From an uncultured Tenacibaculum sp. (GTDB taxonomy: Bacteria > Bacteroidota > Bacteroidia > Flavobacteriales > Flavobacteriaceae): DNA of 64,000 nt. The position numbers and the translations under genes were made by a program. The notes beneath the pieces are model-generated. The model did no database searches. It saw only the letters and a program-made list of their open reading frames with translations, and was not told the DNA's origin. Of this stretch, positions 15,940 through 23,997 are shown piece by piece. Position 1 is the stretch's first letter. The number at the start of each line of letters is the position of its first letter. Location of the stretch: contig CANLMR010000001.1 of NCBI GenBank assembly GCA_947492185.1, forward strand, positions 682,001 through 746,000, in the 5' to 3' direction.

Positions 15940-16203
15940 ATGTTTAAATTTTTAAAAATTACCTGTCAAGAAGCAAATGAGATTTGTAATAAATCTCAAT
16001 ACAATGAAGCTACTCTCATGGAGAAGGTAAAGCTAAACATTCATATAGCTTTTTGTAAGATTTGTGCTATGTATACTAAACAGAATAGGAAATTAACAGG
16101 CATATTCAAAACAAAAGCTGTAGATTGTAAGAATCATGTTCATTGTATGAAAGAAAATGACAAAGAATTATTAAAAGAAAAATTAAAAGAAATGTCATCT
16201 TAG
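15940..16203 (+). CDS. Small zinc-binding anti-sigma-like protein
   Basis: The 87-residue protein contains the ZAS signature HxxxCxxC (HIAFCKICAMY, about 50-60), preceded by the cysteine-containing helix FLKITCQEANEICNKSQYN. ZAS-domain proteins bind zinc and hold ECF sigma factors inactive, often until oxidative or other stress changes the cysteines. There is no transmembrane helix, so it would act in the cytoplasm. It lies 3 bases after the sigma gene and its product is very short, consistent with a minimal anti-sigma factor. Two further cysteines occur in VDCKNHVHC. It ends before a hairpin terminator. Confidence 0.65.
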   Translation: MFKFLKITCQEANEICNKSQYNEATLMEKVKLNIHIAFCKICAMYTKQNRKLTGIFKTKAVDCKNHVHCMKENDKELLKEKLKEMSS

Positions 16204-16252
16204 ACTTCTTTTAACGAATTAAAAGATCGTTTTTTGATTTTTTGTTAGATTG

Positions 16253-16292
16253 AAACGGAGTTTACTTAATTTTAGGTAAATTCCGTTTTTTA
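16253..16292 (+). terminator. Terminator after the sigma/anti-sigma genes
   Basis: AACGGAGTTTAC (16254-16265) pairs, with two G-T wobbles, with the complementary GTAAATTCCGTT (16276-16287), followed by T residues. Confidence 0.65.
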
Positions 16293-16303
16293 AATTTAAA
16301 TAC

Positions 16304-16945
16304 ATGCACTTTTTACCTGAAGAAATTGATAATTATGTAGTAAATCATTCTCAACAAGAACCTGGTTTATTGAAAGAGTTGAGTAGAGAAACTTGGCAAA
16401 AAGTGTTAAATCCAAGAATGTTGAGTGGAGCCTTTCAAGGGAGAGTACTTAGTATGATTTCAAAATTAATAGCTCCTAAAACTATTTTAGAAATAGGGAC
16501 ATATACTGGTTATTCTGCACTTTGTTTAGCTGAAGGTCTTCAAAATAATGGTAAACTATATACCATTGATAAAAATGAAGAATTAGAAGAGTTACAAAGT
16601 AAGTATTTTGAAAAATCATCTTATTCTAATCAAATAAAACAATATGTAGGAAATGCATTAAATATCATTCCTACAATTGAAGATACATTTGATTTAGTGT
16701 TTATAGATGCAGATAAATCCAATTATCTTAATTATTTTAATCTTATAATTCATAAAATGAATAAAGGAGGGGTAATATTATCTGATAATGTATTATGGAG
16801 CGGTAAAGTTGTTGAGGAACTTGACGAAAAAGATATAGATACAAAAGTCTTGTTAGATTATAATAGAATTTTAAATGAAGATGAAAGATTAGAAACTGTT
16901 TTATTACCTATAAGAGATGGGTTAACTATTAGTAGGGTAAAATAA
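16304..16945 (+). CDS. O-methyltransferase (class I SAM, caffeoyl-CoA OMT type)
   Basis: The 213-residue protein matches the Methyltransf_3 family. Motif I is ILEIGTYTGYSALCLAEGL (about 62-80), acidic SAM-ribose residues sit in LYTIDKNEELEEL, and the metal-binding DLVFIDADKSNYL is near 130. GGVILSDNVLWSGKV and a C-terminal LPIRDGLTISR complete the fold. Members methylate catechol-like hydroxyls using SAM and a divalent cation; the substrate here is unknown. It is cytoplasmic. Its stop is 3 bases from the convergent tatA stop. Confidence 0.85.
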   Translation: MHFLPEEIDNYVVNHSQQEPGLLKELSRETWQKVLNPRMLSGAFQGRVLSMISKLIAPKTILEIGTYTGYSALCLAEGLQNNGKLYTIDKNEELEELQSKYFEKSSYSNQIKQYVGNALNIIPTIEDTFDLVFIDADKSNYLNYFNLIIHKMNKGGVILSDNVLWSGKVVEELDEKDIDTKVLLDYNRILNEDERLETVLLPIRDGLTISRVK

Positions 16946-16948
16946 AAG

Positions 16949-17230
16949 CTACATGTTTCTCTTTATAGGTCCTGTTAAATCATCTATATTATCTTTAACT
17001 TCTTCTACTTCTTTGTTAATATCTGCTACAATATCGGTATCTAAGCCTTGATTTTTAGCGCTATCATTAATTTCTCTTTTTATTTCATTAGTAGCATCTT
17101 TCACTTGACGCATTCCTTTCCCTAATCCTCGAGCAATTTCAGGGATTTTATTAGGTCCGAACACTACTAAAACAATAATGAAAATGATAAAAATTTCAGG
17201 ACCTCCTATGAATAAAAAAAATAATTCCAT
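16949..17230 (-). CDS. tatA: Twin-arginine translocase TatA/TatE-type subunit
   Basis: The 93-residue protein has the TatA layout: a short N-terminal transmembrane helix (about 8-25) beginning with GGPEIFIIFIIVLVVFGPNK, the FGPNKIPEIARGLGKGMRQ hinge and amphipathic helix, and an acidic tail. It would form the protein-conducting multimer of the Tat pathway together with TatC, which is not in this window. A perfect -7 box lies six bases ahead of its start codon. Confidence 0.9.
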   Translation of the reverse strand: MELFFLFIGGPEIFIIFIIVLVVFGPNKIPEIARGLGKGMRQVKDATNEIKREINDSAKNQGLDTDIVADINKEVEEVKDNIDDLTGPIKRNM

Positions 17231-17235
17231 GGTTA

Positions 17236-17243
17236 CAAAGATA
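17236..17243 (-). promoter_or_regulatory. Putative -7 box (TATCTTTG) almost touching the tatA start
   Basis: Minus-strand TATCTTTG matches TAnnTTTG exactly, five bases upstream of the ATG. Transcription starting about 5-8 bases downstream would begin at or just inside the start codon, so a leaderless message is possible. No -33 TTG is seen at the expected distance. Confidence 0.4.
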
Positions 17244-17294
17244 CATAATTTAGTGTACCTTGTTTTTTGTCAACTATAATAAAAGTAAAGACTT

Positions 17295-19586
17295 TTAGTC
17301 TATAGCTATTGTTTTACTACTTATGATTGCATCATTAGTTACAAAAGGCATTGGCATCATTTTATCATCTCTAACATGTAGATTAAATTTAGGATGAGTT
17401 AGCAAATCATTAGATATCTCATTTAGTGTTAAATTTAGCTTTTGATTTTTGTTGAATCTAATTTTAAGTTGAAGTTCTTTATCTTCATTAGCCAAATGAT
17501 AGATTAAAAGTGTTTGTTTTTTTATGGGACTAATAGTGTCATAAATAACTACTGAATTAGCACTTAAAAAAGAAAGTTCAGTATTGTTATTATTAAAAAT
17601 TTCATACTTACTTATTTTTCTCTGTGGTTTAAGTGTTATTAATAACTCTCTGTCATTACCAATGATAGTATCTACATTTGTCTCAATTATTGAGGTTTTT
17701 ATGTTTTTAAATTCTGTTTTCTTTAAAAAATTAAACTTTCTATTGTATTTGTTTACTGTTTCAGCATCTTGAATACTACCTTCAGAAAAATTGTCGTCAA
17801 AAATTTGTTTAGTATAATTATCTAAAGTTTTATTGTAAGTACCCCAATAAGCTGTTTTTGTATCTACGTTTTGTGTATACACTAGGCTGTTTGGTTTTTT
17901 CCTATCAATTGAAAAACCACTATTAATTGTAGCAAGTAAAAAGAAAATAAGAGTTCCTGCTCCAACTAACTTTACCCATACGTTTTTTCTTTTTTGTTGA
18001 TGAAAAACAGGAACTAATAGTCCAAGAACTAATGTAATAAACAAACCAGATATCAAAAGATTTTTTAAACCTAAACCTACTGGAAACATTTTTATTAATG
18101 GAGCAAATATGTATAATGTTGGTATAGATAGAATTGTTATTACTAGGTTTTTAGGGTTCTTATTTCCAAACACAATAAAACTTAAACCTATCAAGGCTGA
18201 AAATACTGGAATTAAGAAGAAAGCAGCACCTTGTAAATATAGATAAATAAGAATGTTTATTACACCCCAAAAAAATATAGGAAAAACGAGTAAATCTGTT
18301 GAATTAACTTTAAGAAACCTATTATATAATTTAAAAACAATCCATATGTTAAGAAAACTAAAAGCAGCTATATAATAATATCCATTATAAGTGAATCCAT
18401 GTAAAATATCGTTGTATGATGGATGAATTAACAACAATAATTTCCATAAAAATAAATTAATACCAGCACATAGTATAATTGATAGTAAAAATGGAATACT
18501 ACCTTTTATAATTCCAGAACCTGAAATTTTATTCTTTTTTATACCGATGATAACTACTGTTATAAGTATTAATAAAGCAATTATTATTAAAGGTAAAATC
18601 CAAGAGAAAGGAAATGTGAGTAATCCTAAGAAAGGAAAGTTTACAAAAACATGGTCTGCATCACTATCTAATTTTGATAAATCAATTTCCGAAAAGTAAT
18701 TTAAATTACTAACAAAATAATCTTTTTGATGAGCTAATGAAGATCTATCTAACCTTCTATAATTATCTTGAGCTGTATGGTAATCGAAATGATCACCTAT
18801 GAAAGCAAAATTAAACCCATTAATATTTGCTCCTTCTCTAAAAACTGTCAAATCTGTATCATTAGGTAGCATTTTATATACACTATACATTAATGAGTTA
18901 GCAGCTGGATAATTAGGATTAGCTTTTAAAAATTCTTTTAGAAGCTTACTGTTTTTTCCATTAGTTTCCATTAACATATAACTAGGTCCACCGCTACCTC
19001 TTGCTTCAAAATTTAAAACTAAACCTATATTTTTAGCATAAGGGTGAGAATGAACAAATGCTTCCGCACCTAATAACCCTAATTCTTCAGCATCAGAAAA
19101 AAGAATAATAATATCGTTTTTAGGAGTTTTATTTTTAGCCAAAAATGCGCGAATTCCTTCTAGTATAGTAACAATTCCTGATCCTGCATCCGCAGCACCA
19201 ATAGAAGAATGAGGGTTACTGTCGTAGTGACTAGCTACTAATAAAGATTTACCATTAGAACTACCTTTAATTTTTACAACAATATTTTCTATAGTAGATC
19301 CAGCACTCCATTTTTTGTTAAATACAGTTTTAGTTTGAATTTCAGGATTTAATCCCATTTCCCTAAGCTCTTCAAAAAGGTAATTCTGAACTTTTTTATG
19401 AGCATCTGTTCCAACATGATGAGGTTTTTCGGAAATATTTTTTAGATGATATAAAGCATTTGTAATGGATAACTCTTCAGATGTAGTTTTCTGATTACCA
19501 TTAAAACTAGGTTTCATATCGTAAAAGCCCCAATATATTGACAGTATTATAATTAATAACGTAAACGTTTTGTTAGTTGTCTTCAT
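17295..19586 (-). CDS. Membrane-bound M28-family metallopeptidase
   Basis: This 763-residue protein has an N-terminal signal anchor and a periplasmic M28 peptidase domain (about 35-310). The di-zinc ligands are visible in order: VASHYDSNPHS near 120, AADAGSG near 131, SDAEELG near 165 and the later DHFDYHTAQD histidine. The C-terminal half has about nine transmembrane helices (roughly 325-570), followed by a soluble beta-rich tail. This resembles the multi-TM M28 aminopeptidases (ER FXNA-like in eukaryotes) found across the Bacteroidetes. It probably trims peptides on the outer face of the inner membrane. It is monocistronic, downstream of nothing on its strand. Confidence 0.85.
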   Translation of the reverse strand: MKTTNKTFTLLIIILSIYWGFYDMKPSFNGNQKTTSEELSITNALYHLKNISEKPHHVGTDAHKKVQNYLFEELREMGLNPEIQTKTVFNKKWSAGSTIENIVVKIKGSSNGKSLLVASHYDSNPHSSIGAADAGSGIVTILEGIRAFLAKNKTPKNDIIILFSDAEELGLLGAEAFVHSHPYAKNIGLVLNFEARGSGGPSYMLMETNGKNSKLLKEFLKANPNYPAANSLMYSVYKMLPNDTDLTVFREGANINGFNFAFIGDHFDYHTAQDNYRRLDRSSLAHQKDYFVSNLNYFSEIDLSKLDSDADHVFVNFPFLGLLTFPFSWILPLIIIALLILITVVIIGIKKNKISGSGIIKGSIPFLLSIILCAGINLFLWKLLLLIHPSYNDILHGFTYNGYYYIAAFSFLNIWIVFKLYNRFLKVNSTDLLVFPIFFWGVINILIYLYLQGAAFFLIPVFSALIGLSFIVFGNKNPKNLVITILSIPTLYIFAPLIKMFPVGLGLKNLLISGLFITLVLGLLVPVFHQQKRKNVWVKLVGAGTLIFFLLATINSGFSIDRKKPNSLVYTQNVDTKTAYWGTYNKTLDNYTKQIFDDNFSEGSIQDAETVNKYNRKFNFLKKTEFKNIKTSIIETNVDTIIGNDRELLITLKPQRKISKYEIFNNNNTELSFLSANSVVIYDTISPIKKQTLLIYHLANEDKELQLKIRFNKNQKLNLTLNEISNDLLTHPKFNLHVRDDKMMPMPFVTNDAIISSKTIAID

Positions 19587-19781
19587 TAGTGTTTCTTCTT
19601 TTGTAAAGTAATGTTCGGATGCAATTTTTGTTATGAAAAACGTAACGTATTTTTTTCAAAATTATGGTGGTTATAAGTATTTGTTTTATCGGTATTAAAA
19701 ATATAAAAATTAAATAACAAGTCAATTTTTATTATAAACAACTATAAATCAGTATATTTAAATAAACTAAACTTATGTACT

Positions 19782-20249
19782 ATGGGAATCAAAAGCTTTC
19801 AAGGTAGAAGAACAGTAACCAATGTTAAACCTTCTGAACCTATTTTAGTTTCAGATTACATGACAAAGAATTTAATTACTTTTAAGGAAGATCAACCTAT
19901 TGAAGATGTTATAGAAACATTAGTAAAAAATAGAATATCTGGTGGCCCTGTGGTGAATAGTAATAATGAATTAATTGGTATTATTTCTGAAGGAGATTGT
20001 ATGAAACAAATATCAGAGAGTAGATATTATAATTTACCAATAGATAAAAATAATACTGTTCAAAAAGCAATGGTTAAAGAAGTTGAAACCATTGATGGTA
20101 ATATGAATATATTTGATGCCGCCAATAAATTTTTAGAATCGAAAAGACGTAGATTTCCTATAGTTGAAAATGGAAAACTCATTGGCCAAATTAGTCAAAA
20201 AGACATATTGAAAGCTGCGTTAAAAATGAAAGGTAATTCTTGGAAATAA
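19782..20249 (+). CDS. Two-CBS-domain protein
   Basis: The 155-residue protein consists of a tandem CBS pair: VSDYMTKNLITFKEDQPIED with GGPVVNSNNELIGIISEGDC, then VQKAMVKEVETIDGNMNIF with RRFPIVENGKLIGQISQKDI. CBS pairs bind adenosine nucleotides such as AMP or ATP and act as energy sensors. No effector domain is attached, so it must work on a partner. Homologous stand-alone CBS proteins are common in Flavobacteria. A 195-base gap separates it from the divergent M28 gene. Its stop is five bases from the convergent GIDE-domain gene. Confidence 0.85.
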   Translation: MGIKSFQGRRTVTNVKPSEPILVSDYMTKNLITFKEDQPIEDVIETLVKNRISGGPVVNSNNELIGIISEGDCMKQISESRYYNLPIDKNNTVQKAMVKEVETIDGNMNIFDAANKFLESKRRRFPIVENGKLIGQISQKDILKAALKMKGNSWK

Positions 20250-20254
20250 GAGTT

Positions 20255-20932
20255 CTACAATCTTTTGTTTACTTTTTCTTTTGGAAGATCAGTAATAATA
20301 ATTTTTTGCTTCTCGTTACTTTCTAATGAAGCAATTTTAGAATAAGAATATCCTTCAATAGGTTCTTGAAGGTTTTTCCATTTTGCAATACCAGCAACAG
20401 TTACCTCTTCACCAATTTCTATTATGGCTTCGTGATATCGTATGTTTTTTTTGAAACCTAGAAAGCCTTTACTTTTTATATTATATTCTTTTAAAAGTTG
20501 TTCAAATTCAGGTGTGTTTTGTTTAAAAGTTCCTGCAGAAGCTTTTTTGTCAATAACCAAATGGGCTTTATAATTCAATGGTTTTCTAGATGGACTTACA
20601 ATTATATACTCGCCATTTTTTTGTACAAAAAAGGGTTGAAACCGCTCTTCTTTAACCAAAGTTGCCCAGTGATGACTTTTACCACTGCTTCTTTTTTCTT
20701 CTATTTTTATTCTATAAAATATACATTTTCTTTTACTAAAAGGGGCAATTAAAGGCTCATCAACATGTAAAGCTTTTCCGGTAATTTTTGTAAACTGATT
20801 TGTTCGAATACCACTAATACCTGAGCTAGGTAATTTTTTTAAAGTTCGTATTATTACTTGTTTATTATTTAAATAGTATAAGAGAAAAACAACAAGAATT
20901 ATAATTGGTATAATGACAAATAAAATTTCCAT
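20255..20932 (-). CDS. GIDE-domain-like membrane protein
   Basis: The 225-residue protein has one N-terminal transmembrane helix (about 2-21). The soluble part resembles the GIDE domain (E3 ubiquitin ligase MUL1-like BAM region) known in bacterial membrane proteins: TGKALHVDEPLIAPFSKRKC, then IFYRIKIEEKRSS, VKEERFQPFFVQ and a C-terminal EIIEIGEEVTVAGIAKW-like segment. No RING finger is present, so ligase activity is not expected. Bacterial homologues are uncharacterised. It lies 43 bases after the zinc-ribbon gene start region and ends next to the convergent CBS gene. Confidence 0.55.
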   Translation of the reverse strand: MEILFVIIPIIILVVFLLYYLNNKQVIIRTLKKLPSSGISGIRTNQFTKITGKALHVDEPLIAPFSKRKCIFYRIKIEEKRSSGKSHHWATLVKEERFQPFFVQKNGEYIIVSPSRKPLNYKAHLVIDKKASAGTFKQNTPEFEQLLKEYNIKSKGFLGFKKNIRYHEAIIEIGEEVTVAGIAKWKNLQEPIEGYSYSKIASLESNEKQKIIITDLPKEKVNKRL

Positions 20933-20974
20933 TTCGTTAGTTTTATTGTATTAGTCAATAAATTAATGAATTAG

Positions 20975-21328
20975 TTACAGTTCTTTTTTAATTAATAGAA
21001 ATAAATCATTCTCTAATGCTAAGTAACCTTGATTATAAATATAGAAATACGTATTTCCAGTTTTTGTATTGTAAATAGAAGTGAACAATTGGAAATCGAA
21101 ACCTTTATCATATAACTTTGTTCTTGAAACTTTAATTTTACCAGTAGTATTAAGTTCAGATAGAATCTTATAATTTTTTTTCAATCTATTATTAATATTT
21201 CTGATAAGATTCTTGGTTTCTTTATCAACCTTATTATTATAAGTATTTCGACAATAATCAGAACAAAACTTTTGATCTGATCTTCCTTTCAGTTCTGTCG
21301 AACATTCTAAACAGTGTCTTTTTTCCAT
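20975..21328 (-). CDS. Small zinc-ribbon protein
   Basis: The 117-residue protein starts with a treble-clef or zinc-ribbon motif, CLECSTELKG then FCSDYCRN, giving C6, C9, C22 and C26. The remainder is a basic helical segment (NLIRNINNRLKKNYKILSEL) followed by strands FDFQLFTSIY and FYIYNQGYLALE. The N-terminal motif is that of the DUF2116-like zinc ribbons. The function is unknown; the basic helix next to the zinc site could bind nucleic acid. It begins two bases before the upstream gene ends, so it is cotranscribed with the 219-residue unknown protein. Confidence 0.6.
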   Translation of the reverse strand: MEKRHCLECSTELKGRSDQKFCSDYCRNTYNNKVDKETKNLIRNINNRLKKNYKILSELNTTGKIKVSRTKLYDKGFDFQLFTSIYNTKTGNTYFYIYNQGYLALENDLFLLIKKEL

Positions 21329-21330
21329 AA

Positions 21331-21990
21331 TTAATCTTCGAATTTATTTTCCCAGAAACCATCATCTCCTTCCGTTATCATAAACTGTACAAAAAAAATA
21401 CCTAGTAAAAGTGGATGTTTTATTTTCTTGTGGAAGTTAAGTACCAGGACAGAATCATATTCCTCATTTTTAATCTTTTTAAATTCTACTATAGTCTTCC
21501 ATTTTTTGAAAAGTTTATAATCTACTTCTTTTTGTATATAATACTTATATGTTTTAGAAAATGCACCAGGATGTTGTATTCTATATAATATATCTTCTAT
21601 TTTATATAGAAATTGAATACCTTTAAAAAGATTGAGGTTGGCCTTTTTTTTACAGTTAGCGATAACTTTATTATTAATGGTGTTAATTACTTCGAATGCA
21701 AGTTCGTAGTTTCCTAATTTTTTAATTTCATGAATTTTCTTGTAATTCAAGTTTAAGTTAGATTCTGGTAAAAAATATTCTTGCCCATTATGATTAGAAT
21801 AAACAATGTTATTATTCTCGTCTTTTAAAGTATAGAAAACATCGCGCTTTTGAAAAGAACCGATAGCATTAAAATCTAAAACAGCATCTCCTCCACCCAT
21901 AGCAGCTGCTAAAACTAGTAGAGCTACATCTTTAGCAATTCCTATTTTATCTGGATTGTTTTTTCTGTAGAGCGTGTATTTCATTTTCAA
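21331..21990 (-). CDS. Unknown 219-residue protein
   Basis: I do not recognise this protein. It begins MKYTLYRKNNPDKIG, followed by a short hydrophobic stretch VALLVLAAAMGGGDAVLDF. It then continues as a beta-rich region with repeated YxL elements (VFYTLKDENNNIVYS) and a central helical part with YKIEDILYRIQHPGAFSKTY. A second hydrophobic stretch, HPLLLGIFFVQFMI, lies near the end. The first hydrophobic segment is short and glycine-rich and may be buried rather than membrane-spanning. Two bases separate it from the zinc-ribbon gene. The upstream gap to ssb (21991-22163) holds tandem repeats that could serve either gene. Confidence 0.45.
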   Translation of the reverse strand: MKMKYTLYRKNNPDKIGIAKDVALLVLAAAMGGGDAVLDFNAIGSFQKRDVFYTLKDENNNIVYSNHNGQEYFLPESNLNLNYKKIHEIKKLGNYELAFEVINTINNKVIANCKKKANLNLFKGIQFLYKIEDILYRIQHPGAFSKTYKYYIQKEVDYKLFKKWKTIVEFKKIKNEEYDSVLVLNFHKKIKHPLLLGIFFVQFMITEGDDGFWENKFED

Positions 21991-22034
21991 TTACAATTTT
22001 AAAAGGTAAATATAATTAAAAATTATTCGAATGT

Positions 22035-22109
22035 AATCGACTACAATTATTTACAATCGAAAGTAATTGCTTTACAACCGACTTCAGTTTTGATTGTACC
22101 GCATCTTTG
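22035..22109 (+). promoter_or_regulatory. Tandem repeats and weak -7 box upstream of ssb
   Basis: Three AAYCGA elements occur at 22035-22040, 22055-22060 and 22076-22081, about 20-21 bases apart. Two of them lie in longer copies, TTTACAATCGA (22050-22060) and TTTACAACCGA (22071-22081), exactly 21 bases apart. Downstream, CATCTTTG (22102-22109) is a near match to TAnnTTTG. The spacing suggests a protein bound on one helix face. Confidence 0.35.
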
Positions 22110-22163
22110 CAGTGTCATTATTTAATGGCAGGGTCTTAACTGTTAAACGATAACATAAATAAC

Positions 22164-22499
22164 ATGAACGCATTAAAAAACAGAGTACAGTTAATTGGAA
22201 ATTTAGGAGGTAAACCAGAGTTAATTATTCTTGATTCTGGTAAAAAATTGGCAAAATTTTCAGTTGCTACAAATGAAACCTACAAAAATTCAGTAGGAGA
22301 AAAAGTAACAGATACGCAATGGCATAATATAGTTGCGTGGAATAAAACCGCAGAAATTATTGAGAACTATTTAGATAAAGGAAGTGAAGTTATGATAGAA
22401 GGAAAACTAACTTCTAGAAGTTACGAAAATGAAAGTGGAGAAAAAAGATATATAACAGAAGTAATATGTAATGAAATATTAATGTTAGGAAATAAGTAG
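22164..22499 (+). CDS. ssb: Single-stranded DNA-binding protein, short form without acidic tail
   Basis: The 111-residue protein is a single OB fold of the bacterial SSB family: NRVQLIGNLGGKPELI, KLAKFSVATNETYKN, DTQWHNIVAWNKTAEI, and then YLDKGSEVMIEGKLTSRSYE. It ends directly after the last strand (ICNEILMLGNK), so it lacks the disordered linker and the DDxPF-like acidic tip through which the main SSB recruits repair and replication proteins. In Bacteroidetes such a short version is usually a second copy. It should bind single-stranded DNA but not the usual partners. It is monocistronic with its own terminator. Confidence 0.9.
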   Translation: MNALKNRVQLIGNLGGKPELIILDSGKKLAKFSVATNETYKNSVGEKVTDTQWHNIVAWNKTAEIIENYLDKGSEVMIEGKLTSRSYENESGEKRYITEVICNEILMLGNK

Positions 22500-22542
22500 A
22501 GGGGGAAATTGCTAAACGCCAAAAAAGAGAAAAGAAAAAGAA

Positions 22543-22578
22543 TACACCTAATAATGTTTCATTATTAGGTGTTTTTAT
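22543..22578 (+). terminator. Terminator after ssb
   Basis: ACACCTAATAATG (22544-22556) and CATTATTAGGTGT (22560-22572) form a perfect 13-bp stem with a three-base loop, followed by TTTTATTTTT. Confidence 0.9.
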
Positions 22579-22783
22579 TTTTATAATTCGTGTAACTAAT
22601 GATTTACCATAAAAACACTGTGAAATTTTAGGTTAAAATCCTTATTGTTTTCTTTTTTATGTAAAGAAACAAATAGTAATTTTATACAGTTATTTCAGTA
22701 AAAGAGTTTATAATATATCTAAAGATTAAGTATTTCTCTACTATATTTAGGAAATATAATCGTTAAGATTAAAAATCAATCAA

Positions 22784-23167
22784 ATGAAAAGCGATAAAAT
22801 CAATACACTATTACAAATAGTAGCCATAATTATTTTACTAATAATTGGGTACTTAGTTTTTAAATCTAGTTCAAATTGGAAAGTAATAGAAATTGAATTA
22901 AACAATGCCAGACAAGAATTAAAAACATCTAAAGATAATGTAGTCAATGCCAAAACTGAACTTGAGAAGTTTAGAAAAGAGTTTGAACAAATGAAAGCAA
23001 AAAAAGATTTTATTATTCATCAACGAGATTCTTTAATATTTCATTTCAGAAAAAAGAATGCTAAAGATTGGAATGAACTACAAAGAATTAAAGACTCTAT
23101 AAAATCTGTAAATGATAAGTTAGCAAAAGATAGAGTAATACTAGATGGTCTTTTTGGAGTTAATTAA
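22784..23167 (+). CDS. Membrane-anchored coiled-coil protein
   Basis: The 127-residue protein has one N-terminal transmembrane helix (about 10-27, VAIIILLIIGYLVF). The rest is a long charged coiled coil with heptads of I/L and many K, E, N and D (LNNARQELKTSKDNV onward). No enzymatic motif is visible. It is followed 27 bases later by a secreted coiled-coil protein, and the two probably form one unit. The function is unknown; a structural or envelope-tethering role is only a guess. Confidence 0.55.
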   Translation: MKSDKINTLLQIVAIIILLIIGYLVFKSSSNWKVIEIELNNARQELKTSKDNVVNAKTELEKFRKEFEQMKAKKDFIIHQRDSLIFHFRKKNAKDWNELQRIKDSIKSVNDKLAKDRVILDGLFGVN

Positions 23168-23194
23168 ATAATACAACCGAATAAATAACATGAT

Positions 23195-23743
23195 ATGAAA
23201 AAAGCGATATTGGTAATCTTTTTATTCACTATGATATCTTCTTTTAGTCAAGTGGCAAGAGATTCTGTAAAAGTTATTGAAATCCCAGCATCTTATGCAA
23301 ATTTTGTAGGAGAACCGTTAACGGTAAAAAAAGATAGTTTATACAAGTTTAAAACTCCAGAAGTATATTTGGTAAATAAAAAATCTTTTTTAGCAATGAA
23401 GAGTGTGTATCAAACTACTATAGATCAAGATAAAATGACTAAAGAATTAGTAGAGAAGTATACTACTACTTTACGTAGGAACATTGATTTAGAAAGAAAG
23501 TTGAAACTTAATTTTCAACAATCAGATAGTTTGGATCAAAAAATTTACGAACGTAATCAAATTACATTAGATAGAACTCAAAAGGCTTTAGATTATACAA
23601 TCAATAGTTTGGATAAAGCAACTAAAAGTTTAAATATTATTGAAAAAGAAAGCAAGCGTCAGAGAAGAAAAACTGTTTTTGAAAAGATACTTATTGGTAC
23701 TGCGGGAGTTGGAGTAGGAATTTTGCTTGGTTTGGCTTTTTAA
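23195..23743 (+). CDS. Exported coiled-coil protein with C-terminal glycine-rich hydrophobic helix
   Basis: The 182-residue product has a signal peptide (LVIFLFTMISSFSQ, cleavage near 18). After a short beta-like part (VKVIEIPASYANFVGEPLTV) it becomes an extended coiled coil (about 80-160). It ends in a hydrophobic glycine-rich segment, ILIGTAGVGVGILLGLAF. Proteins with this layout often sit between membranes, but no family name can be given. It is paired with the preceding coiled-coil gene on the same strand and followed by an imperfect terminator hairpin. Confidence 0.5.
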   Translation: MKKAILVIFLFTMISSFSQVARDSVKVIEIPASYANFVGEPLTVKKDSLYKFKTPEVYLVNKKSFLAMKSVYQTTIDQDKMTKELVEKYTTTLRRNIDLERKLKLNFQQSDSLDQKIYERNQITLDRTQKALDYTINSLDKATKSLNIIEKESKRQRRKTVFEKILIGTAGVGVGILLGLAF

Positions 23744-23786
23744 TCTAATTCTTTTATTCGAATAAGAATTCAAAAAATATATAATA

Positions 23787-23822
23787 TGACCTAGTGAAAT
23801 TTTATTTTACTGGGTTTTTTAG
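23787..23822 (+). terminator. Terminator after the coiled-coil gene pair
   Basis: ACCTAGTGAAA (23789-23799) and TTTTACTGGGT (23805-23815) pair with wobbles around a short loop, followed by a T-run. A further imperfect palindrome, AATTCTTTTATTCG / CGAATAAGAATT, lies upstream at 23748-23770. Confidence 0.6.
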
Positions 23823-23954
23823 TTTGTTTTAAAATGCATACTTCTCATTTTAACTTTAAAAAAATATCAAAAAACAAATTTACTAAGTATATAATTATTG
23901 ATTAACTAAAAAGCGTTTTAATTACGTAATTTTTTAACTCTACAAAGATAAAAT

Positions 23955-23970
23955 TACGTATAAATACTTA
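23955..23970 (+). promoter_or_regulatory. Crp/Fnr-type palindrome upstream of nirB
   Basis: TACGTA-TAAA-TACTTA is one of four copies of the TAMGTA-N4-TACTTR motif in the nitrate island. It lies 27 bases before the nirB ATG. The last TA overlaps TAATTTTA (23969-23976), a one-mismatch TAnnTTTG box. Confidence 0.6.
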
Positions 23971-23997
23971 ATTTTAGATTTCTATTAATTAAGTACT

